Source of the DNA: Excoecaria cochinchinensis
Lineage: Eukaryota > Streptophyta > Magnoliopsida > Malpighiales > Euphorbiaceae
Assembly (NCBI GenBank): GCA_947683425.1
Contig: CANTUQ010000070.1
Span: forward strand, 956,001 to 1,020,000
Length of the DNA: 64,000 nt
Reading direction: 5' to 3'
The notes beneath the pieces were generated by a model, which saw only the letters and a list, made by a program, of their open reading frames with translations, made no database searches and was not told the origin of the DNA. How positions within the stretch are numbered: the stretch's first letter is position 1; the number at the start of each line of letters is the position of its first letter. Position numbers and translations under genes: made by a program. Shown here piece after piece: positions 33,436-44,796 of this stretch.

Positions 33436-34900
33436 ACTAGCTGTATCAGTTGTAGTTTATTGGCATTGGAGACGTAGATGTCGTTTTAGAAGTGCAAGGA
33501 CTATGATCACACATTAGGCTTGAAAAGGATATAGATAGATGTGAATATACCTTTGTCGTAGTATAATACGAATGAGTCCAATGGCTTTCACAGAATTATG
33601 TCAAATATTAGTGGAGGGTGGTCTAAAACAAACAATTCGGATAACTGTAAAGGAACAAGTTGCAAAGACACTTCAGTTGTTAGGACATGGTACCACTAAC
33701 CGTGAGCTGTCTTTCGATTTTCTCCGTTTTGGTGAGTCTAGTAGTCATTTTCGTAATGTCTTGCAAGCTATAATTGAATTAGAAGATAAAATTTTCAAGC
33801 AACCTGATAGATCACAAGTTTCATTTGAAATAGCAAGCAATCATAAATTTTACTCATATTTCAAGGTGATTGATTTTTATATGTTCAATGTCTAGAATAT
33901 TAATTACTGGTGTAATGGCAGTTGAAATGATATTAACTCATATTTATTTTTTATTTATATTACGTCAGATATTCTATGGATACAAACTGTTTAATGCCCC
34001 ATGCTCTTATTTTTTTGATTCTGGACTGCGTATTGATTGTCCAAGTGTTCATTAAAAACAAAAATAATATCAGAATTGTATTGGAACTATTGATGAAACA
34101 CATATTCATGTGAAAGTTTCAATAAAGAAGCTCCTATATATCATTGGAGGAAAGAATATCCAACATAAAATGTATTAGCTGCACTGCATGCACCTTTGAT
34201 TTGAAATTTATTTATGTCTTACATATGTCTTACTTGGGTGGGAAGGAACAGCCTTTGATTTGAGAATAATAAAAGATGCATTAACTAGATAGTATCCATT
34301 AATATTTCCAAAAGGTAATCATCAAATTAAAGTTTTTTAGGCATTTATATGTAAAGAACAATTAATTGATGACTTTTATATCGCTAGGAAAATATTATCT
34401 TATAGATGTTGGGTTCATGTTGAGAGGAGGGCTAATTACATCATAGAGTGGTGAGCACTAACACTTGAAAGAATACTCGAGAAATTCCCCATGCAATCCA
34501 TGTGAACTATTTAATATTTGACATTCATTATTCCGAAATACAATTGAAAGGGCATTTTGAGTATTAAAAAAGCGATTCCCTATAATTGCAAGCTCATCAG
34601 GACCATAATTTCGCTTTAAAACACAAGAAAATTATTATTGCATGTACTATTTTGCACAATTATTTAGTGGGTGTAGATCCAAATGAGCAAATGCTTGCAT
34701 AGGTTGATGATGAAATTCTTAACCAAGATATTTCGCAACAGGAGGATCCCCTTAATAGGGAAAACAATAATGAAACTACTAGAGGGGAGTTATCGGGTCA
34801 CATGTTTGATTACATCAGATGGTTTCGGATCACAAGATATTTCGGATCGAATCAAAAATTTTCAAGTCTAATTAAATATCGAAATTTAAGAGTGTTATTA
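33436..34900 (+). pseudogene. PIF/Harbinger transposase (HARBI1-like nuclease), decayed
   Basis: 33572-33866 encodes the N-terminal helical region of plant PIF transposases (FTELCQILVEGGLKQT, KEQVAKTLQLLGHG, FRNVLQAI). The catalytic DDE domain follows in broken frames: first Asp in CIGTIDETH (34092-34094), second Asp in GTAFDLRIIKDAL (34257-34259), Glu in NTIERAF (34546-34548). It then runs through the FALK/ACTILHNYL-type segment to about 34700 and a C-terminal tail. Disruptions include stops near 34052 and 34258 onward, and TGA at 34558-34560 in place of the Gly after NTIERAF. The three catalytic residues survive but the gene cannot be translated whole. Terminal inverted repeats were not located. 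Confidence 0.78.
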
Positions 34901-35691
34901 AAAGCTTTTTGCTGAACATGAAAAGTGTACTTGGCAAAGTAAAAAGAAAGAAAATAAAGTTGCTAGGGAGAGGTGAGAAGAGCATAAGAAGACCAATTTT
35001 TGTAAAAATTAGATCGGATTGAGTGAATGGATTTATGCTCCAACCGGTTGGTTTTTTTCATTTTAACTTTTGCTTAAAGAGTTTTATAATTTGTCAAAAT
35101 CAAATTCAGGTCCGGTTCTCAATTTTCCATTGGCTAATTCATTTCGATTTTGTTATTCATTTAGCAATTAATAGAAAACTATAAGGTAAAGTATAAATTT
35201 TATAACTAATTGCTTATTGTAATTTTAAGACCAAATATATAAATTGACACTCAAACTTGGCCTCATTTTTCATTTAAACACGTAAACTAAGTAAATGGCA
35301 TAACAAATACCTAAATTCAGAAAAAATTATATATTCAAACCATTATGGAAGCAAACATACCAAATAAAAGGAGCGTATGTTTCAAATGCGGTGATATCCA
35401 ATAGAATATTTACACGTGTATTTCAACACACAAATTATGTTTAATTACCCTGTCATTATTTTCTCTCTCTCTGTCTCCCCCCTTCTCTCCTCGCTGCCCT
35501 TTCATTCTTGTTCTCTCTCAAGATGCTCTGCCTCGCCTTCCTCCTATGCCGATCTCCCAGGACGAATTGGGCGATTCCGACTTTATGAACATGAAGCATA
35601 GATAAGATGAGGGTTCAGCGATTGGGACGAGTTCTTCCTTCCTCTCTTTTCTTCTCCTTCGTCTCTATTTCGATAGATTCGCGAAACCCAC
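34901..35691. other. Unassigned sequence between PIF remnant and Tat-like LTR
   Basis: AT-rich, ending with a CT-rich stretch (35461-35660). A short Ser-rich frame at 35416-35601 gives no recognisable protein. Confidence 0.45.
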
Positions 35692-36767
35692 TGTGACATG
35701 CCGAAACCCATTCATGTTTCCCGGAGGGCCTGCTTTTACCGAAAATAGTTTGCGTCTAGATTTTGAATAATATGAGATATTTTAGAATCACTTCCCAATA
35801 GAATATTGGAGAAGTTCATCTAATCTTATAAAACTTTTAGGCACTTTTGAGATATTTTGGAGTTACCACCCAATTTACAAGAAATTAAAAAAATTCGTCT
35901 AATTTCGGAGGTTTAAACCAGAAAGTGGTTCGAAACTTCACTTTTATTAATGTCTTGGTTAAATTAGAAGTGAGTTTTTAGCAATTAATTTTTCATTTCT
36001 TTTCTCACATGTCATGCAAATTAATTTAAGCACACATCAAGTATTGAAGAAAGCGGTAAAAAGCGATAAATAAAATAACAAAATAAATTACAAAAAATAA
36101 ATTAAAAGATAAAATTGGGAAAGCAATACAATCTACCAAAATATAAAATTAAAATAAATAAATAAATGACAAAAAATAAACAAGCATATATAAATCGGGA
36201 TATTTATTTGGAGTAGGACGTTGGTTCCTTCATACATACTTAAAAATGTAGAACTATTTTAGGCATTTAGTGAGAAAATCGGGATAAGTGATCCCATTTT
36301 ATGAAAATTAACTCTCCTTTTGAAAATGACATTTTATTAGTTGAAATTAGAACATTGGTCCCATTTTATTAGAAAAAATTTTCAATTTATTAATATAAAT
36401 ATTTTTGTGATTTTTTAATTAAACATGCATAAAATAAATAAATTTATTACTAATTACATGACAAATAAATTAAAAAGATAAATAAGAAAAATAATACAAA
36501 TAACAAAAATGATAAATCAACACAAATCCCCGGATCTCCTCCTTCGCATGCAAATGTGCTCAATCATGATAAAAATAAATATTGAAACAAAAATAAATAC
36601 AAAAATTTAATGTTAGTAATTAAATCTAGAAAATTAATTAAATACATAAAATAATAAATAACATATTAAAATAGATAAAAAAATGCATCATGGATGATTA
36701 ATAAATTAAATAATGTATTAAAATAAATAGATTAACATATTAATAGATTAATACATAAAAATATTAA

Positions 36768-36858
36768 ATAATAATAATAATAATAATGATGATGATGACG
36801 ACGATGATGACGACGATGACGACGACGATGATGATAAAAACGATGATATAATAATAAC

Positions 36859-36891
<33 letters not shown>
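36768..36891 (-). repeat. (ATT)n / (CGT,CAT)n microsatellite in LTR4
   Basis: AAT, GAT and GAC triplets on the + strand, at the position of the ATT repeats of the other LTRs. Confidence 0.88.
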
Positions 36892-36892
<1 letters not shown>

Positions 36893-37669
36893 GAAAGGAA
36901 GAATAACTAATCAAGTAAAAAAAATATCAAAAGATGTTAAATTTATATCTAAGATTACATAAAATAAATAATGGATCAAAAGATGTACATGATGACTAAT
37001 TAAATATAAACAAAAAATAAATAAAATAAAATAAAAAATAAGGAATCGAGCCTAAAATATTTACTCTTAGATTTTGTATTTGATAGAATGTGGGAAGATA
37101 ATTAATTTTCCTTACTTTGATTTACAAAATATTAGATAAAAAAATAATCTAAAAACTTTTCTCTAAAAATATTGTAAAAATTTTATTTTTACAAAATCAA
37201 AGAAAAAATCACCCTCTTTGTCTCAAAATCAATTATTCTTCCAAAAATCAATGTAGAGTTTTTGAAGAAATTTAATTAAACAGAAAACTGATTAGAAAAT
37301 ATAACAAGTGAGAAAATTAGATTTTTAAAAATAAAAAATTGTCTTATTTGTCTCAAAATCGATTGTTCTTCAATAAAATTCAATCTAAAATATTTAAAAG
37401 AAATTTTATTGAAGTAAAAGAAAAAAAAAATCAAAAAAGAAGAACAAAAATGTCAAACTCAAAAAAAGAGAAGAAAAATTGCTCCAAAAGAAATTCGACC
37501 TTTTTTCCTTCCCATAATTTTCTAAAATAGAAAACCTCATTAATTAAGTACGAAAATTGAAGTTTTTATCAAATTTCCCTTAATTTAGGTTCAAAAATGG
37601 GAATTATCATTAAAAATTTCGGAAAATATGGTGAAAAGTTAAAAAAAATAAAGAAAATCCGAAAAGGGG

Positions 37670-37945
37670 GCAAAAAACGTGTTTCGGCAGCCTGGGGACG
37701 ATTGACGCCCGTCGTGGCGAGCAACCCGCATCGGCCGCGCTTGTCCTGCGCGCTGGCAGGACGCACGCTTCCCGCGCGCATGCTGGCGTCGCTCGCCCCC
37801 GCGCGCGCGAGTGGCGTCCCGCACGTCACTCATGCGCGGGCGAGTGACTCCCCCGTGCGCGCTGCCTGTCGCGCGGAGGCGTCTCACCTTGAGCCAGAGC
37901 GCGCACGAAGGCCAGGCCCTCCCGCGAGCCGGCTGTTGCAAACGC
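37670..37945 (-). other. GC-rich block in LTR4 U3
   Basis: About 275 bp of very GC-rich sequence with many CGCGCG/GCGCGC runs inside an AT-rich LTR. It is not similar in sequence to the GC-rich blocks at 7765-7905 or 13420-13745. Confidence 0.65.
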
Positions 37946-38163
37946 CCGAATTTTTTTAAAAAAATAATTTTGACTAAAACACTATAATTTCTAAACTCAT
38001 TTTTTTATTTTTATTTTTATTTTAAAAATTTGTTTATATTTTTTCTCTAAAGAGCAAATTTCACAAGAAAATCATCACTTCCAACTTTTTTTTGCTCATG
38101 AACGGGCCTTTAATCGTAATTGGGTAACCCTGATCTAGGTTGCCTAGGGACCTGGTGTCCACA

Positions 38164-38183
38164 GTTGCCTCCAGTTTTGGGGA
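38164..38183 (-). other. Polypurine tract of third Tat-like element
   Basis: On the minus strand CCCCAAAACTGGAGGCAAC precedes the LTR start, matching the tract at 7336-7355. Confidence 0.75.
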
Positions 38184-38321
38184 AGCTAATGCATGGGTTT
38201 TTAGGTGAGCCAAAACTCAGAGAAAAAAAGGAAAGAGGCACGTACTTGAGGCAGCCGTCTTTTCGAACTGGGTGATGCTGTTGGGGTGGTTGTCGCCATG
38301 TTGTTGGCGTGTTATTCTTTG

Positions 38322-39870
38322 TTGAAGTGATACTGCCGTGATCGTGCTAACCCTCCGTGGAGTGGTAGTGTTATCATCGTGCTAACCCTTCTGAAGTAGT
38401 AGTGTCGGGGTCGTGCTAACCTTCTGCAGTATGGTAGTGCTGCCATCATGCTAACCCTTCTGAGATTTGAAGTAGTAGTGTCGTGATTGTGTTAACCCTC
38501 TGTAGAGTGATAGTGCCGCCATCGTACTAACCCTTCTGAGATGTGAAATGGTAGTGCCGTGATCGTGTTAACCCTCCGTAAAGTGGTAGTGTCATCATCG
38601 TACTAACCCTTCTAAAGTGGTAGTGCCATGGTCGTGCTAACCTTCCGTAAAATTGTAGAGCCGCCATCCTTCTAACCCTTCTGAGATGTGAAGTGGTAGT
38701 GCCGTGATCGTGCTAACCCTCTGTAGATTGGTAGTACCATCATTGTGCTAACCCTTCTGAAGTGGTAATGCCATGGTCGTGCTAACCTTTTGTAAAATGG
38801 TAGTATCGCCATCGCGCTAACCCTTCTGAGATGTGAAGTGGTAGTGCCGTGATCTTGCTAACCCTCCGTAGAGTGGTAGTGTTGTCATCGTGCTAACCCT
38901 TCGGAAATGGCAGTGCCGTGATCGTGCTAACCTTCCATAGAATGGTAGTGTCGCTATCGTGCTAACCTTCTGAGATGTGAAGTGGTAGTGCCGTGATCGT
39001 GCTAACCCTCCGTAGAGTGGTAGTGCTGTCATTGTGCTAACCTTTCTGAAGTAGTAATGTCGTGGTCGTGCTAACCTTCCGTAGAATGGTAGTGCCGCTA
39101 TCGTGCTAACCTTTTTGAGATGTGAAGTGGTAGTGCCGTGATCATGCTAACCCTCCATAGAGTGGTAGTGTCGTCATTGTGCTAACCCTTTTGAAGTGGT
39201 AGTACCATGGTCGTGCTAACTTTTCGTAGAATGGTAGTGCCATCATCGTGCTAACCCTTCTGAGATGTGAAGTGGTAGTGTCGTGATCGTGCTAACCTTG
39301 CGTAGAGTGGTAGTGCTGTCATCGTGCTAACCCTTCTGAAGTGGTAGTGCCGTGGTGGTACTAACCTTCAGTAGAATGGTAGTGCCGCCATCGTGCTAAC
39401 CCTTCTGAGATGTGAAGTGGTAGTGATGTGATCGTGCTAACCCTCTGTAGAGTGGTAGTACCGTCATCGTGCTAACCCTTCTGGAGTGGTAGTGTCGTGA
39501 TGGTGATAACCTTCTATAGAATGGTAGTGCCGCCCTCGTGCTAACCCTTTTGAGATGTGAAGTGGTAGTGTTGTGATCGTGCTAACCCTCCATAGAGTGG
39601 TAGTGCCGTCATCGTGCTAACCCTTTTTGAGATGTGAAGTGGTAGTGCCATGATCGTGCTAATCCTTCTAAAGTGGTAGTGACGTAGTCGTGCTAACCTT
39701 CCATAAAGTGGTAGTGTCGCTATCGTGCTAACCCTTCTGAGATTTAAAGCGATGGTGCCATGATTTTGCTAACCCTTCGTGGAGTGGTAGTGCCATCATC
39801 ATGCTAACCCTTCTGAGATGTGAAGTGCTAGTGCCGCCATCGTGCTAACCCTTCTGTGATTTGAAGCGGT
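38322..39870 (-). repeat. Higher-order tandem array in 3' UTR (about 36-bp unit, about 145-bp HOR)
   Basis: On the + strand the unit is GGTAGTGCCGTGATCGTGCT plus AACCCTCCGTAGAGT. Four variants (ending in CCGTAGAG, TTCTGAAG, CCGTAGAAT and TTCTGAGATGTGAAG) recur in fixed order. The TGAGATGTGAAG variant returns every 137-146 bp (about 38690, 38827, 38970, 39116, 39261, 39407, 39550). About 43 units in all. Copy 2 has only about two related units (12999-13085) and copy 1 has none. Confidence 0.92.
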
Positions 39871-39871
39871 G

Positions 39872-39950
39872 CTCCCTAAGAGGTCTTTGGCTGATTGCCC
39901 CCTGAGAGGTCTTTGGTTGATTGCCCCCTGAGAGGTCTTTGGTTGATTGT
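39872..39950 (-). repeat. 26-bp tandem repeat, three units only
   Basis: Three units of the AAAGACCTCTCAGGGGGC repeat that forms long arrays in copies 1 and 2 (6401-7217, 12604-12998). It is contracted here while the neighbouring repeat has expanded. Confidence 0.88.
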
Positions 39951-42038
39951 TTGGATTGATGTTTGGACTGATGTCGTCACTCGGCTTTTGTTGGTATCTA
40001 CATTGAATCTCTCTTACTGCAAAATTGGAAAACCAAATATGAGAGAAAAATAGTAAGCATGCAAGTGAAATGCATGGGTCATGCAGAAATGTAAGACAAG
40101 AATTCATTTAAGTGAGTTTGGAGGCGATAGCCGGGCTGGGCTCAATTTGCAGTAGGATCGATGCCCTTTGGAATTGCTTTTGGATTTCGTATCTTTGGGG
40201 TTACGAGGTTCTCAACTGATACTTATAGTCATTTTCTCAAGGTAGTCCGTTCCTTGTAGTTTTTCACACTAGCTTTTCTTAGTAGGAAATGCATCTCTTG
40301 CGGATTTTCACATAACCCTGTGCCTTATTTTTACCTGAAATGGACCCAACCCAATCCAGCGATTTTTTTTTGTGAAAGACAGACTGCCTGTTTTCAGGTT
40401 TTCACCCTATCCTTTTGCCTAACTTTTGCTTAGAGAGCCAATTACGGTTTTCATCTCTAACGGCTTTTTTTTTTTTTGCAGGTTGTAAGAGAGGTTGAAA
40501 CTATTACCAAAGATCTTTCAAGGGTGATCGACATGTACTTACGCCATAAATCGTAGTCGTAGGAGCTTGATTCTTCTCATGATGGTACTGTAGAATTGCC
40601 TTCACATTTGATAGTAGAATGAGTCGGTTAAAGGACCCAAGTGGTGAGAGTAGCAGAGGGTAGATAGTAACAATGTGCTATACAACTTTGAGTATAATAA
40701 ATGAACTGCTCTGGTCATGTCAATATATCATTGCATAAATGCATATATTTCAATTTGATTTCATAACACATGATCCTTATTTGACGTCAACTCAAAAAAT
40801 AGAGGACCTCATCTAATCTCGGGATAAATTCTAAAAGCATCAAACTCCTGTCATCAATCAGCTCTCTCAAGTTTTCATGATTGAAGATTTTCTCTCTGCC
40901 CTTAATTTTTGGCCAAGATGCCTTCTCTTCTTTTTTTTTTTTTACCCTGGCAGGGTGCCAATTTTAGCAAGGTCGCCTCTTTTCAGTTTTCAATCCACAG
41001 GGCATTTATTTTTATTATTTTTTTTAGCCTTTGCCATGGAACCTCCCTCAGTTTGTTGGCATATATGTAGTTCCTTTGAATTTACTTCCATCATTGTTAT
41101 TCGGGATGGCTGCTCCTTTTGACAATGCCTTTTTTTTTCTTTAGCACCAAAAGCTTCTTCTTAACCCTTGTGTAAACTGGCTACGGTAACGAGTTTCTTC
41201 GCTTGAATCTTGACCGTGAAAGTCTGTGTCTTCTTTTGTCGGCTTTGGTGGTTTAATTTTTGAAGTACCCTTTAATGGTTGAGATTGGGTTACAAGTTAG
41301 CCTCAGGTGGTTTATGGCAAAAATAGTTTTTTCTCTCTTTTTTTTGATAAAGATAGTGAGTTGTCCTTCTTTTGGCTATAAGGGTCTATGATTTATTTAT
41401 CTTTATCTCGGATGGTTAAAGGTCACTCTTGATTGGTTTTGGAGTAAACACCTCGAATGGTTAGGAGGAAAGGAATTCTAAGGGTTGGTCCTAATGAGCT
41501 ATATATTTCTTGTGAAGGCCATTACTCGTCGTCATGTTGGCATCTTAAATCAGTGGTGTACCAACAATACCCTTGTCATTCCAGGTCCAAGCAAAGGCTT
41601 TTTTTATTTCTTTTTTTTATTTTTTATTTTTTTGAATTATTATTTTTTTCTAATCTCTCAAAATCTTCCTCTCTTTAGGAGTTATTTCAGATGCTATTCA
41701 TATTTTCTTTGAGTTTTTTAAAATTTCAAGATTAAATACAGTCATATTAGTTGAATTAATATCAAAAAGTGAATGCATCGTAATCATGAGAAATAAAATC
41801 AGTAGAAATACTGTACAAATAAGCAAAATTATTCATCTTATTAAAATAATCAACATTGCAAATATTGTCATAAAAAGAAGGTTCTTGGAATAATAACAAA
41901 AACTGAAAAAAGAACATAATCTTCCTTGTTTTCATCTCCACTCTCACTAGTGGATTAACAAACTACCGTCGCCATGGAAATCCCTTTTTCACTCGCCTCT
42001 CGACGGGTGATAGCGATATACTCTTCTCCATATAGTTC
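39951..42038 (-). other. Non-coding 3' region of third Tat-like element
   Basis: Inverted homologue of 3946-6400, including T-rich (purine-rich on the minus strand) tracts near 41325-41345 and 41595-41655. No coding. Confidence 0.7.
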
Positions 42039-42264
42039 TTATAATGCACGCCACTCGGGTGGACTAGACCCGATCATATACATGGTGGAGGGGACTGCAT
42101 TACAGCCTACCTTTTTCTTTTTCCCTCTCTTCTCAGGATTCGTGATCTGTTCGGAGTCAATAAGATCTTGGATTTTGTTCCTTAAAGTTCGGCCATAATC
42201 TGTTAGGTGCCCAGTGTGCTGATGGTAGGTGCAGTATTGATCACCTCTATGCCATGGTTGCCCC
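42039..42264 (-). pseudogene. gag: Gag C-terminal knuckle region, third copy (distal piece)
   Basis: The minus-strand frame encodes DQYCTYHQHTGHLTDYG and a basic tail; the last Cys of the knuckle is Gly here. It is the continuation of the gag piece at 54602-56022, separated by the Athila insertion. Confidence 0.8.
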
Positions 42265-43667
42265 TGGTCGGTGTTAAACAAGTGTACTGAATCGACAAGT
42301 AATATAGCGAGTATAATTAAGACCCGTGAATATCGAACCCAAGGGAATAGTGAATTAAGAATCAATTTGTTAAAATTATGAGGGTCATCTACAATTAGCC
42401 TCAGATTCTAGATTAAACTTCTCTAAATTATGCACCTACCATTCCGGATTCAGCATATAACTTAGCTTTAAATAGGTCTTAAATCCTAAACTTAGATAAT
42501 CTTACCATTCCTGGATTAAGACATCTAAGCCCAATTATCCCCTTCCATTCTGAACTTATTAAAATAGATGTCTACAGGTTAAAATGCCGTTCCAGATTCA
42601 TTAAACAAGCAGAAAACTAAAAGAAATAGAACAGAGCATATGTAAGTTGAATGAATCAAATACAATCAATAGATCGTCACACTAAATTAACCTAAATCTT
42701 GCATCAGAATCAATCATATACAGATAAGCTTAGAGAAGATAAAACTGAAGCATATGCAGAAATTAATCAAAATAGAGTGTTTACATGGTTATTGGGGATT
42801 CAAGGCATCCCTCAACTAGAAAAAGAACTACTCACTCATTATTGAAATAAAAACTGAATTAAATGAAGAGAAATTGATATTACCCATTTTAGATCTGAAA
42901 ATAAAATTATCACCGAAATATATGGATATTCTTCAATCCAAATCCTCTATTATAACTCTAAATGTAAAGAGAGATATAGAATCTGAAGCTATTTATTGAA
43001 ATCAATAAAAATTGAGTATAAAAATTGCTAAAACTGAAAACCTAGATCTAAGTTACAGAGAAAATTGAATATCAAAGGTGCCAGGAAAAGAGCTCCATTT
43101 AAAGAAATTTTCGCCCTTATTTATCAGTTAAGGTTACACGGCAGTATGAAAACCCATTACCGCCGTGTAGATCATGTTCACAACTGAAGGTTGAAGGTTA
43201 CACGGCGGTATGAAAATACCTTACCACCGTGTAACTACCTACTGGAATATAACTCTGCAAGTTGGTTGGTTTACACGGCGGTATGAAACACCCTTACCAC
43301 CGTGTAAACACCAACTGGAATGTAGTTGAATTCTTCTAGATTTACACGGGGGTAAGGTCATTTTTGCCCACCATGTAAAACTCCGTCAATCTCGGGATAA
43401 TCCTATTTACACGGTGGTATGAAACACCCTTACGGCCGTGTAAACTCATATGTGCGCAATTCCTGACGTTTATTGTTACACGACTGTATGAAACTCCTTA
43501 CCGCCATGTAAAGTACCTAAAATTTTGACAAAAATACAATAAAAGTTCAATTTAGTCCATTTAAAGATTTAAGATTATTTTAAACAAAAATGACCTAAAA
43601 TAATAACTACTTAACTCAAAATCAACCTAAAAATTAACATAAATAAAGCATAGAATTTCACTTATCA
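42265..43667 (-). repeat. Athila 3' LTR (1403 bp)
   Basis: + strand ends are TGGTCG and CTTATCA. It matches the 5' LTR except that about 238 bp (53121-53358) are replaced by about 30 bp (42381-42410) identical to part of the env-like gene. It carries six hairpin units at 43133-43512. Confidence 0.92.
43133..43512. repeat. Array of six hairpin (inverted-repeat) units in Athila 3' LTR
   Basis: Units at about 43133, 43197, 43270, 43341, 43406 and 43476, spaced about 65-73 bp. Each is TTTACACGGCGGTA-like, an 8-13-base loop, then TACCGCCGTGTAAA-like. Spacer sequence is not repeated, only the hairpins. Individual units carry substitutions. Confidence 0.9.
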
Positions 43668-43707
43668 ATTACCCCACACTTAGCTTTTGCTCGTCCTCGA
43701 GTAAAAT
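43668..43707 (-). other. Polypurine tract and conserved motif before Athila 3' LTR
   Basis: On the minus strand, GAGGACGAGCAAAAGC then AAGTGTGGGGTAAT ends directly at the LTR start TGATAAGTG. A second copy of the motif lies at 44672-44720. Confidence 0.75.
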
Positions 43708-44671
43708 ACCTTATCCATTCCAATTTGAAGAAACTTTCAAACAAGAATACAAATAAGGTGTTTTACCTTATCCATTCCAATTTTTTTAACTTTCAAACAA
43801 GAATACAGATAAGGGCAGTTTCTTCAAATTTTCTTTCCTCGACTTAACTTACTAAAATATTCAGTCTATCTTACTCCCTTGCCAATTAAGGTGCAACTTA
43901 TTCACACAACCCCTTTGAAACTAACTCTCCTAAAATTCCAACAGCAAACCTCACATTCCTAGAGTGGCCAGCTTTCCCACGAGGGTAAGCTAAAGGCATT
44001 TGAAGATTATAGGAACAATAAGTTGTGTACACAAGGAAGTTCTTGGATTATGCATTTAGCATACTCAATTAAGCTCAAAATTGGTTGACAAGGGTAATTA
44101 ATGCAATAGGTAGGAGAAAGTTTATTTAAAGTGACTCAAAAAGAAATGACTAAATCATGTCAAAATTCATGCCGCAATTGTTATATTGTTTCGAAGGGCA
44201 ATGAGGAAGGTTCTGGTGCTCCAAAAATTTTCTGATCAAAAGATTTCATGAACTGGTTTTTCTAATCAAGTTATCAAAACGGGCCTTTGTGCAAAATTTT
44301 GGAAATTTATATGTATCCTACTAATTTAAATAATGTTAAAAATAAAAACTCTTAAACAAAAAATCGCTCTCTTGCTAACTAAATATTTTAAATAACCAAT
44401 TCGAGAGTGAAGTTAGGTTGGAATATCAAAGTAAGTGCTAACTAAGCTAAGCATAAAATAATTCATAAGTTATAATTAAACACAACACATCTTAACTAAA
44501 CGAAAAAATAGAACATAGACTTAATTCAGATAAAGTGAAATGAAGTGCATAAACATAATTCTAACAAAACATGACATAATTCCAAAACACGACTAAAGTA
44601 CTTAAGATTGATCAAAGTGCTCAAAACTAAAATCTAAAACAGTCAGAGGTCAAAGTATTCTTCAATAATTA
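43708..44671 (-). other. Non-coding region between env-like gene and Athila 3' LTR
   Basis: AT-rich and without coding. It contains a local duplication of about 60 bp around ACCTTATCCATTCCAATTT (about 43709-43818). Confidence 0.6.
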
Positions 44672-44720
44672 CTAACCCCCACCCCACACTTAAAACATTG
44701 TTGTCCTCAGCAATTAAACC
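44672..44720 (-). other. Second polypurine-like motif in Athila interior
   Basis: On the minus strand, GAGGACAACAATGTTTTAAG then TGTGGGGTGGGGG closely resembles the true tract at 43668-43707, about 1 kb upstream of it. It could prime plus-strand DNA internally, or be a relic of an old 3' end. Confidence 0.55.
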
Positions 44721-44796
44721 TGTTCATGAAAAAAAAAAGATTTAGTCAATAAATAAGTTCATCAAAATGTAAGTGCAGAGAACTCCCAGAAAAATG

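Larger units (their letters stand above)
35692..38163 (-). repeat. LTR4 (3' LTR) of third Tat-like element, 2472 bp
   Basis: On the minus strand it starts TGTGGACACC after a polypurine tract and ends GGCATGTCACA. It aligns with the diverged LTR3 better than with LTR1/2. It contains a triplet microsatellite and a GC-rich block at the expected places. Confidence 0.85.

Noticed and set aside
37597..37959. 120-codon GC-rich frame on + strand and a 100-codon one on - strand
   Set aside because: Both come from the GC-rich block in LTR4; long open frames on both strands are expected from composition.
42267..42271. Athila LTR border at TGTTAAAC (42272), giving GTCGG as target site
   Set aside because: The 5' LTR shares GGTCGRTG further left, and only the TGGTCG border (42265) gives a matching target duplication and restores the gag sequence.
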